Assembly (NCBI RefSeq): GCF_030159995.1
Contig: NZ_BSNM01000015.1
Coordinates: 471,449-535,448 of the forward strand
Direction: 5' to 3'
DNA: 64,000 bases
From: Litoribrevibacter albus
GTDB taxonomy: Bacteria > Pseudomonadota > Gammaproteobacteria > Pseudomonadales > Litoribrevibacteraceae
Shown here: positions 55,953 to 63,846 of the stretch, piece by piece
Layout of the letters: each line of letters starts with the position of its first letter
Numbering within the stretch: position 1 is the stretch's first letter
Program-made: the position numbers and the translations under genes
Notes under the pieces: model-generated
Seen by the model: the letters and a program-made list of their open reading frames with translations, nothing else
Told to the model about the DNA's origin: nothing
Databases searched by the model: none

Positions 55953-58900
55953 TGGTTATCTTTGTCTCCCAATGCGAAAAGAACGCACTCAAGAAAACCC
56001 GCAGAGTATTAGATGCCTTTGCAGATCGCATAGGGGATAACACTTGGCAAACCGTGATTACTCAAGAAGGTTTGGAGGCGGTTAAGAAGTTATTGAGAAA
56101 AACGGCCAGTAAAAGTACCGCAGTCAGTTGCCATTGGGTTCGTTCACGTTCGAGAAGTGATTTGCTGTGGGTGGTGGGCAAGAGGGACAAATTTGATGAG
56201 GTAGGTCGAGTCCCTGTAAACACAACCGACAAAGAAGTTCATCTTGTAGAAAACCAATGGCATACCTTGGAAGCTATTCGGTTACTTAGTTCAATTGCTG
56301 CGTTATTTCATGACTTTGGAAAGGCAAATAAGTTATTCCAGAAGAAGATCGACTCCACTCAAAAAACGCCAGTGTCTGAACCTTATCGCCATGAGTGGGT
56401 TTCATTGAGAATGTTTGAAGCCTTTGTGATGTCGTCTAAGAAAGGCGACAGCTTGAATGATCAATGTTGGTTAGAAAAGCTAAGTCTTATTCAGCCATCG
56501 GATGAAAAAGGTTTATGGGGTGAGTTGGTTCAGGATACGCCAGAGGAAGCACAGCCAAGCCCATTTAAGACATTACCTCCACTGGCTCAAACGGTTGCAT
56601 GGTTAATTCTGACACATCATAAATTGCCAAGCCCTGAACATTCTAAGAAAGATCAAAAGGAAGATAGAGTGGGTGAGTCTTCCGTTCCTTTTAAACATAC
56701 AGACTTTCATCTGACCAAGTATTTGACTCCGACTTGGAACTCGCCTCAAAGTAAGAAAGATGGGTGGAAGAAACCGGACTTTAAGCAAGTGTGGGATGTA
56801 AACAATCGCTCTCCCATCAAAAGCTTAAATTGGTGTGTGCAGGCTAGAAAGGTTTCCGATAGGGCGTTGCGTTATTTGAGCTTTACTGCTGATGCTAATT
56901 ATCTGAATGACAAGTTTACTTTGCATTTGTCTCGCTTATCGTTGATGTTGGCTGATCACCATTATTCTTCGCAGGATGCTAACCCTGATGATCAGGATAA
57001 GAATTACTCAATCTATGCCAACACGGATAGAGACACTGGGGTGTTTAAACAAAAGTTAGATGAACATCTGATTGGTGTTCAGAGAAACTCGCTCAAATTT
57101 GTTAATGCCTTGCCAGACTTAAAAGTAAGCTTGCCTTCGCTGAATAAGGTACGTGCCTTAGAAGAGCGAAGTAAGGCAAAACCATTTAAGTGGCAGAACA
57201 AAGCATCTGACTTAGCAGTATCGTTAGCTGAAGAGTCTGAAGAAAACGGTTTCTTTGGTGTAAATATGGCTTCTACTGGCAAGGGGAAAACGCTTGCTAA
57301 TGCCAAAATTATGTATGGTCTATCATCCCGTAAGGCAGGCTGCCGTTTTAGTATTGCTTTGGGCTTAAGAGCCTTAACGCTACAGACAGGTGAAGCACTA
57401 AAATCTCGGCTTAGAGTGACTGATGAAGAGCTTGCTGTATTGATCGGCTCACAAGCGGTTAAGCAACTGTACGATGATAACCAGGCTGGCTATTGTGAAG
57501 ACAAAGCCGTTGATACGGGGTCAGAATCCGAAGCAGACATTCTTCAAATTAACCAAAATGTGATTTATAACGGCTACCAATCTGATGGCCCGCTAGAGCC
57601 TTGGTTAGCTAATCGCCCTAAATTACAGAAATTACTTAACGCGCCAATTTTGGTTAGCACCATAGATCATTTAATGCCTGCGACTGAAGCTCAGCGCGGG
57701 GGTAAGCAGATTGCCCCGATGTTGCGCTTACTGACGTCTGATCTGATTCTGGATGAGCCAGATGATTTTGATGTTGACGACACTTGGGCATTAACCCGCA
57801 TGGTGAACTGGGCTGGGATGTTAGGTGCCCGAGTGTTGTTGTCTTCCGCTACTTTGCCGCCTGATACTGTTCATGCCTTGTTTGATAGTTACAGAGAAGG
57901 ACGTCAGCACTTTAATCAAGCAAGGGGTAAACAAACGGATCAAGTTTGTTGTGCGTGGTTTGATGAGTTGCAAAGCACAAGCTCAAACGTTTCATCGTCA
58001 GAAACGTTCAAGTCTTGTCATCAAGAGTTTATCGATGACCGTGTTCAAGAGTTATTAAAAGCGGAAGTGACCCAGCGATCCAAATTGGTCAATGTTCCGA
58101 TTACTACCACTGAACCCAGTGACGTTATTCAGTCAATGGGGAATACGGTTTTAGACTGTATTTATCAGTTGCACGATATCCATAAGGAAAGCAATAACGA
58201 GGGTACGAAAAGCCTTAGTTTGGGATTGGTGCGAATGGCGAATATTAACCCCTTGGTGGCATTAGCAAAGTTCATCGCTCAGCAACCAATCAAGAAAGGG
58301 TATCAGCTTCATTTATGTGTTTATCATGGGCAACAACCATTGATTGTCCGTTCTTCAATGGAACATGTATTAGATCGAGTTTTTGATCGTCATAACCCAG
58401 AGGCGTTGTGGGAACATCCTGAGATTCGGCAGGCTTTGAACGATTCAGGTGCTCAACACCATGTTTTTGTTGTGCTAGGTACGAGCGTGATGGAAGTAGG
58501 GCGGGACTGGGATGCCTCCTGGGGAATTGCAGAACCCAGCTCCATGCGCTCGATCATTCAGTTTGCTGGCCGCATAAATCGTCATCGACGTCTTTCAGTG
58601 AACGAAGCCAATCTCGTTCTTTTAAATACCAATTACCGAGCGCTGAACAAACCTGGTGGCGTTGCATTTTGTCGGCCAGGGTTTGAGAAAGAAACATTAA
58701 AACTGAGTAGTCACGACCTGAATACAATTTTACTTCCTGAGCACTACGAAACGATACGCTCAATTCCTCGGATCAATAAAAACGAAGAACTGGATGTTCA
58801 CAATCGCTTAGTGGATTTAGAGCATCAGCGTCTGTATGACGCTCTTTTAAATCGGCAAGACCTTAGTGCTTGTGTTTGGTGGGAGAAGCCCTGTCATCAT

Positions 58901-59266
58901 ACCTATTTGTTACAGGACCAAACCCGGTTCCGTGCCTCTATGCCATCAATAGATTATTTTCTTAACTTGGGCGACGAGGATGGTCAGCCTGTTTTTCATG
59001 CATGGCATACCAGCGGTGAGCATAAGCCGTCGGGGGCGCTTTTTGATATGGCATTTGATTTGGAAGAAGGGAGGGCTTTATCTAGCGTGTCTTTCTGGGC
59101 AACAAGCAGTTATTCAGCCTTGATAGAGCAGCGCATAGGTACGGAAACTCAAGACAAAGACCGCTTAATAAATTGCATGACCTTTGGTGCGATTAATTTG
59201 CGAAATTTAAAAGATACGAAGCAATGGCAGTATTCAGAGGGATATGGAGTGCACCAGAGCCTTTAA
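55949..59266 (+). CDS. cas3: type I-F Cas2-3 fusion helicase-nuclease
   Basis: 1105 aa. N-terminal Cas2 domain (about 1-95, MMVIFVSQCEKNALKKTRRVLDAFADRIG), HD nuclease with FHDFGKANKLFQKK (His121, Asp122), SF2 helicase with Walker A in STGKGKTLANAKI and DEAD-type LILDEPDDFD, then motif VI-like QFAGRINRHRR. It degrades DNA marked by the Csy complex and supports adaptation through Cas2. Start overlaps cas1 (ATGA). The stop lies inside a 13-bp hairpin. Confidence 0.95.
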   Translation: MMVIFVSQCEKNALKKTRRVLDAFADRIGDNTWQTVITQEGLEAVKKLLRKTASKSTAVSCHWVRSRSRSDLLWVVGKRDKFDEVGRVPVNTTDKEVHLVENQWHTLEAIRLLSSIAALFHDFGKANKLFQKKIDSTQKTPVSEPYRHEWVSLRMFEAFVMSSKKGDSLNDQCWLEKLSLIQPSDEKGLWGELVQDTPEEAQPSPFKTLPPLAQTVAWLILTHHKLPSPEHSKKDQKEDRVGESSVPFKHTDFHLTKYLTPTWNSPQSKKDGWKKPDFKQVWDVNNRSPIKSLNWCVQARKVSDRALRYLSFTADANYLNDKFTLHLSRLSLMLADHHYSSQDANPDDQDKNYSIYANTDRDTGVFKQKLDEHLIGVQRNSLKFVNALPDLKVSLPSLNKVRALEERSKAKPFKWQNKASDLAVSLAEESEENGFFGVNMASTGKGKTLANAKIMYGLSSRKAGCRFSIALGLRALTLQTGEALKSRLRVTDEELAVLIGSQAVKQLYDDNQAGYCEDKAVDTGSESEADILQINQNVIYNGYQSDGPLEPWLANRPKLQKLLNAPILVSTIDHLMPATEAQRGGKQIAPMLRLLTSDLILDEPDDFDVDDTWALTRMVNWAGMLGARVLLSSATLPPDTVHALFDSYREGRQHFNQARGKQTDQVCCAWFDELQSTSSNVSSSETFKSCHQEFIDDRVQELLKAEVTQRSKLVNVPITTTEPSDVIQSMGNTVLDCIYQLHDIHKESNNEGTKSLSLGLVRMANINPLVALAKFIAQQPIKKGYQLHLCVYHGQQPLIVRSSMEHVLDRVFDRHNPEALWEHPEIRQALNDSGAQHHVFVVLGTSVMEVGRDWDASWGIAEPSSMRSIIQFAGRINRHRRLSVNEANLVLLNTNYRALNKPGGVAFCRPGFEKETLKLSSHDLNTILLPEHYETIRSIPRINKNEELDVHNRLVDLEHQRLYDALLNRQDLSACVWWEKPCHHTYLLQDQTRFRASMPSIDYFLNLGDEDGQPVFHAWHTSGEHKPSGALFDMAFDLEEGRALSSVSFWATSSYSALIEQRIGTETQDKDRLINCMTFGAINLRNLKDTKQWQYSEGYGVHQSL

Positions 59267-59281
59267 AGAAAGGCTCTGGTG
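59252..59281. terminator. strong hairpin across the cas2-3 stop codon
   Basis: CACCAGAGCCTTT - AAAG - AAAGGCTCTGGTG, 13 perfect base pairs with a 4-nt loop. It contains the cas2-3 TAA. No T-run follows on either strand, so it may be a barrier or processing point that separates cas1-cas2-3 from the csy operon and bounds the 3' end of the minus-strand mini-CRISPR RNA. Confidence 0.6.
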
Positions 59282-59360
59282 TCTATGCTACCTACGCGGC
59301 AGTAAAGAGTAGCATACGCTACATGCTAAATATTTCTAAGCTGCCTGTGTGGCAGTTTTC
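59280..59360 (-). ncRNA. miniature degenerate CRISPR (repeat-25 nt spacer-repeat), CreR/CreA-like RNA
   Basis: Read on the minus strand, 59360-59333 matches the array repeat at 24 of 28 positions. The Cas6f hairpin (CTGCC...GGCAG) and the 8-nt handle (CTTAGAAA against CTCAGAAA) are kept; most changes are in the first four bases. A 25-nt spacer follows (59332-59308), then a decayed repeat (59307-59280, 19 of 28) whose stem still pairs (CTGCC with GGTAG, one G-U). Type I-F spacers are 32 nt; a short guide fits a regulatory, non-cleaving RNA. Its first 11 nt match a CC-flanked site at 59422-59432. Function is inferred; the repeats are directly visible. Confidence 0.85.
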
Positions 59361-59363
59361 AGG

Positions 59364-59392
59364 AAAGTATGTGATGAGAGAATCAAAATCAA
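59364..59392 (-). promoter_or_regulatory. promoter-like sequence for the mini-CRISPR RNA
   Basis: On the minus strand TTGATT (59392-59387), 17 bp, TACTTT (59369-59364). Transcription would start at about 59357, inside the first bases of the degenerate repeat, which would explain why those bases have diverged while the hairpin has not. Confidence 0.55.
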
Positions 59393-59419
59393 CTAAAAAT
59401 TATCTGGATTTTTATTTAA

Positions 59420-59453
59420 CCTATTTAGCATGAAGTATATGTAGTGTTGATAG
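59420..59453 (+). promoter_or_regulatory. partial protospacer with CC PAM for the mini-CRISPR guide
   Basis: CC (59420-59421) followed by TATTTAGCATG, identical to guide positions 1-11; over the 25-nt guide 17 positions match. 5'-CC is the type I-F PAM. A bound Csy complex would cover 59420-59453, including the -35 box of the promoter at 59447. Confidence 0.75.
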
Positions 59454-59475
59454 AGGATTCGGTTGGTTGTATTAT
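59447..59475 (+). promoter_or_regulatory. strong sigma70-like promoter toward csy1
   Basis: TTGATA (59447-59452), exactly 17 bp, TATTAT (59470-59475). Predicted start near 59482. It is the best promoter in the cas2-3/csy1 gap and its -35 lies at the end of the predicted protospacer. It would drive the small ORF and csy1-csy4. Confidence 0.7.
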
Positions 59476-59505
59476 AACCAAAAACGCGATTGGGTACTTT
59501 GGGTC

Positions 59506-59649
59506 ATGGAAAAGAAAAGATCTGATGTTTTAGGTGTGAAAGTTAGCCTTGAGGCAGGCGAAAAGAGCTGGGCAGTTGCAGTTCAAGTGGTTGGGGGCAG
59601 TACAGTTATTGGGCTTCTAATTATGCTCAAGCAATTTGGTGTGTGGTAA
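59506..59649 (+). CDS. putative 47-aa peptide with C-terminal hydrophobic segment (CreT-like candidate or leader peptide)
   Basis: The ATG at 59506 is about 24 nt after the predicted transcription start; an in-frame TTG further up would lie inside the promoter. The peptide begins MEKKRSDVLG and ends in a hydrophobic stretch with two Trp and GLLIMLKQFGVW. No good RBS is seen. It lies between a CRISPR-like RNA and its target promoter on one side and csy1 on the other, the place a CRISPR-repressed toxin gene would occupy. It could also be a non-coding leader. Not recognised. Confidence 0.35.
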   Translation: MEKKRSDVLGVKVSLEAGEKSWAVAVQVVGGSTVIGLLIMLKQFGVW

Positions 59650-59685
59650 TCATAGAAGATATTTGAAATAAATAATGAGGTGAGA

Positions 59686-61023
59686 ATGGAAGCTCAAGGG
59701 CTAACCGAAAAGATACTCGACTATATCCAAAGTCGGGCCAACGATAAGTTGGAAAAGCTGGAGAAGGACATTAGTAAACTTCAGGGTTCAGATAATGCTG
59801 ATCAAAGCAAGTTGGAAGCATTAGAAGATAAACTGAGGGATGAGAAAGAAAAATTCAAACCCGTAAACTGGCTAACGGATGCAGCTAATCGTGCGGGGCA
59901 AATTCAGTTTGTTACACATGCCATTAAGTTCTTACATAGTGATGCGAAGGGCAGTAATGTGTATTTGGCTGAAGACTATAGACACACCCGTGAAGGCTAT
60001 GTGTCAACTGCGTCAATCAAGACCCCAGCCCTCGATATAGTGGGGAATGCCGCAGCGTTAGATGTAGGCAAACTGCTTATGTTGGAGTGTGAAGGCAAAA
60101 AGTTGGTCGACTGTGTACTGGCAGATGACGTCACTCCATTCCTTTCCATCGCTGTCGATCAGACTCAGGCAGAGTCTTGGCTAGCTGGTTTCAAAAACGC
60201 CGTTGCGTCTAAAGAACTCAGTTCCCACAAGTTAGCGAAACAAGTCTATTGGCCTATTAATACAGGTGAATCAGATAGTGATCATTCACACCAATATCAC
60301 TTACTTTCCCCTTTGTTTGCCAGTGCGTTTGCTCAAAAAGTATATGATGTGCGTCGTGAACTAAGAGAAGTTCAGTTCAGTAAAGATGAAGAACTTAAAG
60401 CAAAGGGGCATAGCCGATTTCCTCATCTTGCCGTGCAGACCTATGGCGGCACAAAGCCTCAAAATATCTCCCAATTAAACTCTCAGCGTTATGGCAAAAA
60501 CTACTTGTTAGATAACCGACCGCCCGTTTGGACGGAAATCGAAAAGTTACCCTATAACACCGAATCCGTTTTTAAATCGGCTTTCCCACGCAGAGCCTAC
60601 AAAAAAGCCAAAGCAGCACATCGTTTAAAAGCGTATTTGGAAAAAGTATTTAACGATCCTTCAACGTTTGATATTCGACAAGCGCGAAAAGCGGGTGTGG
60701 AAGAGATTGTTGATATTCTCTTGTTGTTTGCAGCGCACTTACATACTCAACCTGCCGGTTGGACTGAGCACCCTGAGTGTAAGCTTTCTCTGGATGAGCA
60801 ACTTTGGTTAGACCCAGGTCGGGCTAAATACGATGAAAAATTTCGTCAAGATATGGAGGCTAAAAAGTGGCATGACCAAGTGGCTCATAAGTTTGCAACT
60901 TGGCTCAACAATGCATTGCGAAGTTCAACACTAAATCCAGGGGATGTGGAACATGCCCAATGGAAGGTATATGTCGCTCAGGAACTGCGGCTGACTGAAC
61001 GTGCTAGGAAGGAGTATTTCTAA
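59686..61023 (+). CDS. csy1: type I-F Csy1 (Cas8f) protein
   Basis: About 445 aa from the ATG at 59686 (GAGGTGA 5 bp upstream; a GTG two codons earlier overlaps the RBS). It binds the crRNA 5' handle and reads the PAM in the Csy complex. Family features: charged helical N-terminus (EKILDYIQSRANDKLEKLEKDI), WLTDAANRAGQIQFVTHAIKFLHSDAKGSN, FPHLAVQTYGGTKPQNISQLNSQRYGKNYLLDNRPP. The last base overlaps the csy2 start. Confidence 0.93.
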   Translation: MEAQGLTEKILDYIQSRANDKLEKLEKDISKLQGSDNADQSKLEALEDKLRDEKEKFKPVNWLTDAANRAGQIQFVTHAIKFLHSDAKGSNVYLAEDYRHTREGYVSTASIKTPALDIVGNAAALDVGKLLMLECEGKKLVDCVLADDVTPFLSIAVDQTQAESWLAGFKNAVASKELSSHKLAKQVYWPINTGESDSDHSHQYHLLSPLFASAFAQKVYDVRRELREVQFSKDEELKAKGHSRFPHLAVQTYGGTKPQNISQLNSQRYGKNYLLDNRPPVWTEIEKLPYNTESVFKSAFPRRAYKKAKAAHRLKAYLEKVFNDPSTFDIRQARKAGVEEIVDILLLFAAHLHTQPAGWTEHPECKLSLDEQLWLDPGRAKYDEKFRQDMEAKKWHDQVAHKFATWLNNALRSSTLNPGDVEHAQWKVYVAQELRLTERARKEYF

Positions 61024-61952
61024 TGGATGGATTTATCGCACTTCGTAATCTTCAGGTGGAAAATGCCAATGCTATCGCAGGTCAAACCTGGGGGTTTCCC
61101 GCGATCACTCATTTTCTGGGCTTCATGCATTCTCTAGAGCGAAAGTTATCTGAGCGCTCAGTCTTGGAAATTCCACTTCGTCTAAGTGGCTGTGCAGTGA
61201 TATGTCATGATCTGTCGCCGCAGACGGCTCAAGCTGCTGCATATTCAGAACATGTATTTTCTTTAACCCGAAACCCTTTGACCAAAGAAGCCAAGACGCC
61301 TTCTTTTGTGGAAGAAGGGCGTGCTCATATGACGGTAAGCCTAATCATTGGTATAGATGAACTGCCGCCAATGGATGAGTCTGAGTTTAAAGCGCTAGAA
61401 CAAGCTATTAAGAACATTGTTCTGACCCAGCGTTTGGCGGGCGGCACAATTAAACAACTTGCTGCAAGCCGTGTCGTTTCTCTTCATGAAAAACAGGAAA
61501 AACGGCAAGAGCAAGTGAACTTATGGTTGCGAACCTTTCTACCAGGCTATGTACTGGTCGCTCGCACTGATTTGTTGGTTGACCAACAACATCATTTTTC
61601 TGGGGATTCTGATCCTGCTTTTTCTACGTGGCTGGGTAACTCAAAGCTTCATTTCGATGGTGAAGGGCAACCCTTGCAGCGGCCGTATAAAGGTTGGATT
61701 AAGCCAATTCCTGTCGGTTACAAAGCCATATCACCTCTCTATCAAGCGGGAAGCGTTGCTCGCAGCCGTGATGAAGAAACACCGGTTCGATTTGTCGAAT
61801 ACGTCTATACCTTGGGTGAGTGGCTAAGCCCTCATCGCATTAACGATTTGACCGAGTTGCTTTGGTATTACAGCACAGCGCCTGAAGAAGGGTGGTACTT
61901 ATGCCAGAACGACTATAAATCTCCAAATTCAAACTTAACTGAAATTGCCTAA
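61023..61952 (+). CDS. csy2: type I-F Csy2 (Cas5f) protein
   Basis: 309 aa RAMP-fold subunit that caps the crRNA 5' end beside Csy1. Family features: ALRNLQVENANAIAGQTWGFPAITHFLGFMHSLERK, RAHMTVSLIIG, and C-terminal PVRFVEYVYTLGEWLSPHRI with ELLWYY. Overlaps csy1 by one base (TAATG), so translation is coupled. Confidence 0.93.
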   Translation: MDGFIALRNLQVENANAIAGQTWGFPAITHFLGFMHSLERKLSERSVLEIPLRLSGCAVICHDLSPQTAQAAAYSEHVFSLTRNPLTKEAKTPSFVEEGRAHMTVSLIIGIDELPPMDESEFKALEQAIKNIVLTQRLAGGTIKQLAASRVVSLHEKQEKRQEQVNLWLRTFLPGYVLVARTDLLVDQQHHFSGDSDPAFSTWLGNSKLHFDGEGQPLQRPYKGWIKPIPVGYKAISPLYQAGSVARSRDEETPVRFVEYVYTLGEWLSPHRINDLTELLWYYSTAPEEGWYLCQNDYKSPNSNLTEIA

Positions 61953-61974
61953 CGTTTAATAAAGGATTATGACC

Positions 61975-62991
61975 ATGAGCAACTTAAAAACCGCTTCTGT
62001 ACTAGCTTTCGAACGCAAACTTTCTAATTCAGATGCCTTAATGTTTTCAGGAAACTGGAATGACATTGATAATGAAGCCAATTGGCAAGGGATTTCGATT
62101 CAAGAAAAGTCAGTGAGAGGCACCATTTCTAATCGACAAAAAAACGCGATCATGACTGACCCTGCCAAGCTGGATCAGGAAGTTCAAAAACCGAACCTAC
62201 AGAAAGTGGATAGTGCTGCTTTGCCATTCGAGCACGATACGTTGAAAGTGGAATTCACTTTGCGCGTATTGGGAAGTGTGCAACAACCATCAACCTGTAA
62301 CAGCCAGGATTATCGTTTAGCCCTAGAGACAACCGTAAACAACTACATTGAACAGCAAGGCTTTTCAGAACTGGCTAAGCGGTATGCAACGAACTTAGCA
62401 AGTGGTCGTTTTTTATGGCGTAACCGTGTGGGAGCAGAGTCCATTCAAGTTCATATAAACGAAGCTGAGTCTGGTAATACCTGGAAGTTCAATGGGTACG
62501 ATTTCAAACTCTCGACTTTTGATCAATCTTCTCCGGATTTGGACTCGGTTAGCAGCGTTATTGAAAAGGGGTTGTCTGGCAAGGATTTTTCTTTAGTTAC
62601 TGTTAAAGCTTTTGTGAAGTTAGGGCAGGGGCAAGAAGTCTTTCCGTCTCAAGAGTTGGTGTTAGATAGTGGAACGGCAAAGGACAAAAAGAGTAAAACC
62701 TTATATCAAGTAAATGAAACGGCAGCGATGCACTCTCAGAAAATAGGCAATGCAATACGCACAATTGATACTTGGTTTCCTGAAGCTGAAAGTGTTGGTG
62801 CAATTTCTGTTGAGCCATTCGGTTCAGTTACAAGCCAAGGCAAAGCTTACAGACAGCCAAAGCAAAAGATGGATTTCTATACCTTATTGGATAACTGGGT
62901 ATTGAAAGGACAAGAGCCAGCGCTTGATCAGCAACATTACGTGATTGCCAACCTGATTCGAGGTGGTGTGTATGGTGAGAAATCTGAATAG
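61975..62991 (+). CDS. csy3: type I-F Csy3 (Cas7f) backbone protein
   Basis: About 338 aa from the ATG at 61975, 8 bp after AAAGGA; the ATG at 61969 is too close to the RBS. Six copies coat the crRNA. Family features: [52 protein letters not shown] and the C-terminal [13 protein letters not shown]...[17 protein letters not shown]. Confidence 0.95.
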   Translation: MSNLKTASVLAFERKLSNSDALMFSGNWNDIDNEANWQGISIQEKSVRGTISNRQKNAIMTDPAKLDQEVQKPNLQKVDSAALPFEHDTLKVEFTLRVLGSVQQPSTCNSQDYRLALETTVNNYIEQQGFSELAKRYATNLASGRFLWRNRVGAESIQVHINEAESGNTWKFNGYDFKLSTFDQSSPDLDSVSSVIEKGLSGKDFSLVTVKAFVKLGQGQEVFPSQELVLDSGTAKDKKSKTLYQVNETAAMHSQKIGNAIRTIDTWFPEAESVGAISVEPFGSVTSQGKAYRQPKQKMDFYTLLDNWVLKGQEPALDQQHYVIANLIRGGVYGEKSE

Positions 62992-62999
62992 GTGACACC

Positions 63000-63635
63000 A
63001 TGAAGTATTACATAGACATAACCCTTCTAGCGGACGCCGAAATCAGCCTTGGTTTCCTCTGGCAAAAGGTGTATCAACAGATACACCTAGCGTTGGTGGA
63101 GCATAAAGTAGGGGAAAACGAATCCGCTGTGGCGCTTTCCTTTCCTGGGTATGGAGCAAAACCCTTTCCGTTAGGCAATAAACTCCGTTTGTTAGCGTCT
63201 TCATCTGCACAGTTAGAACAACTCAATATTTCTGACTGGCTTACTCGATATACCGACTACGCGCATGTAACGTCCGTCAAAAATGTGCCAGAGAATATCG
63301 AGAACTATGTGAGCTTTCAGCGTAAACACGTAAAAGGTGAAGGGCGTCGAGCATCTTCTTTAATGAGTAAAGCGCAGCATCAATCAGAAAAGTTTGGGGT
63401 GGATTTTGAGGGATGTCTGGAAAAGCTTAAAGCCAATTCAGATAAGAAAGACTCCAAACTGCCGTTTATATGGCTTGAAAGCCAGCAAACAAAAAAGCGA
63501 AGCCCGGAAATGAGCAGTCGATTTCCTCTGTTTATTGAGAAGGTCGAAGCTAATCAACCAGTAACGGGAAAATTCAACTGCTATGGTCTGAGTTCCAAGC
63601 AGGATGAGTCACCTGCGACCGTTCCTTGGTTTTGA
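63000..63635 (+). CDS. csy4: type I-F Csy4 (Cas6f) crRNA endonuclease
   Basis: 211 aa RAMP protein that cuts the repeat hairpin. The catalytic His29 (QQIHLALVEH) is at the same position as in the Pseudomonas enzyme, and an Arg-rich helix RKHVKGEGRRASSLMSKAQHQSEKFG lies near the usual RNA-binding position. It should process both the array and the mini-CRISPR, whose hairpin matches. Followed by a perfect palindrome. Confidence 0.94.
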   Translation: MKYYIDITLLADAEISLGFLWQKVYQQIHLALVEHKVGENESAVALSFPGYGAKPFPLGNKLRLLASSSAQLEQLNISDWLTRYTDYAHVTSVKNVPENIENYVSFQRKHVKGEGRRASSLMSKAQHQSEKFGVDFEGCLEKLKANSDKKDSKLPFIWLESQQTKKRSPEMSSRFPLFIEKVEANQPVTGKFNCYGLSSKQDESPATVPWF

Positions 63636-63670
63636 AATTCTCAGGTCTGAGAGCTTTCAATACACTTATG

Positions 63671-63698
63671 ATAAACGCATCGAATTCGATGCGTTTAT
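63671..63698. terminator. 28-bp perfect palindrome after csy4
   Basis: ATAAACGCATCGAA and its exact inverse complement, with no loop bases, 35 bp after the csy4 stop, followed by TTGTTCG. A probable terminator of the csy operon separating it from the array leader. Confidence 0.65.
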
Positions 63699-63846
63699 TG
63701 TTCGTAAAGGCATTAAAAACCTAAAATATTTAGCTCTTTAAAAAGTTAAGAAAAACAGTCGGTTACAAATTAGATAAAAAATTAGGTTATTTTCCGAAGT
63801 TCGTCTAGTTTACTGACTTAGCTAAAATTTTTTGAATAAAGCTATA
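63699..63846 (+). promoter_or_regulatory. CRISPR leader, AT-rich
   Basis: About 148 bp of AT-rich sequence without ORFs directly before the first repeat. As the array is read away from csy4, this is the leader with the array promoter and the integration signals; individual boxes could not be fixed. Confidence 0.7.

Larger units (their letters stand above)
59267..59685. other. 419-bp cas2-3/csy1 intergenic region
   Basis: In type I-F operons this gap is usually short. Here it carries, in order: the cas2-3 hairpin, the mini-CRISPR on the minus strand with its promoter, the matching protospacer, a strong promoter and a small ORF. Confidence 0.8.

Noticed and set aside
59224..59433. 69-codon frame running from the cas2-3 end through the mini-CRISPR
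   Set aside because: It overlaps cas2-3, the hairpin, both degenerate repeats and the protospacer; no RBS. The RNA features explain the sequence better.
63727..63734. A second copy of the guide seed TATTTAGC in the CRISPR leader
   Set aside because: It is preceded by AA, not CC, so there is no PAM, and the match stops at 8 nt in AT-rich sequence.
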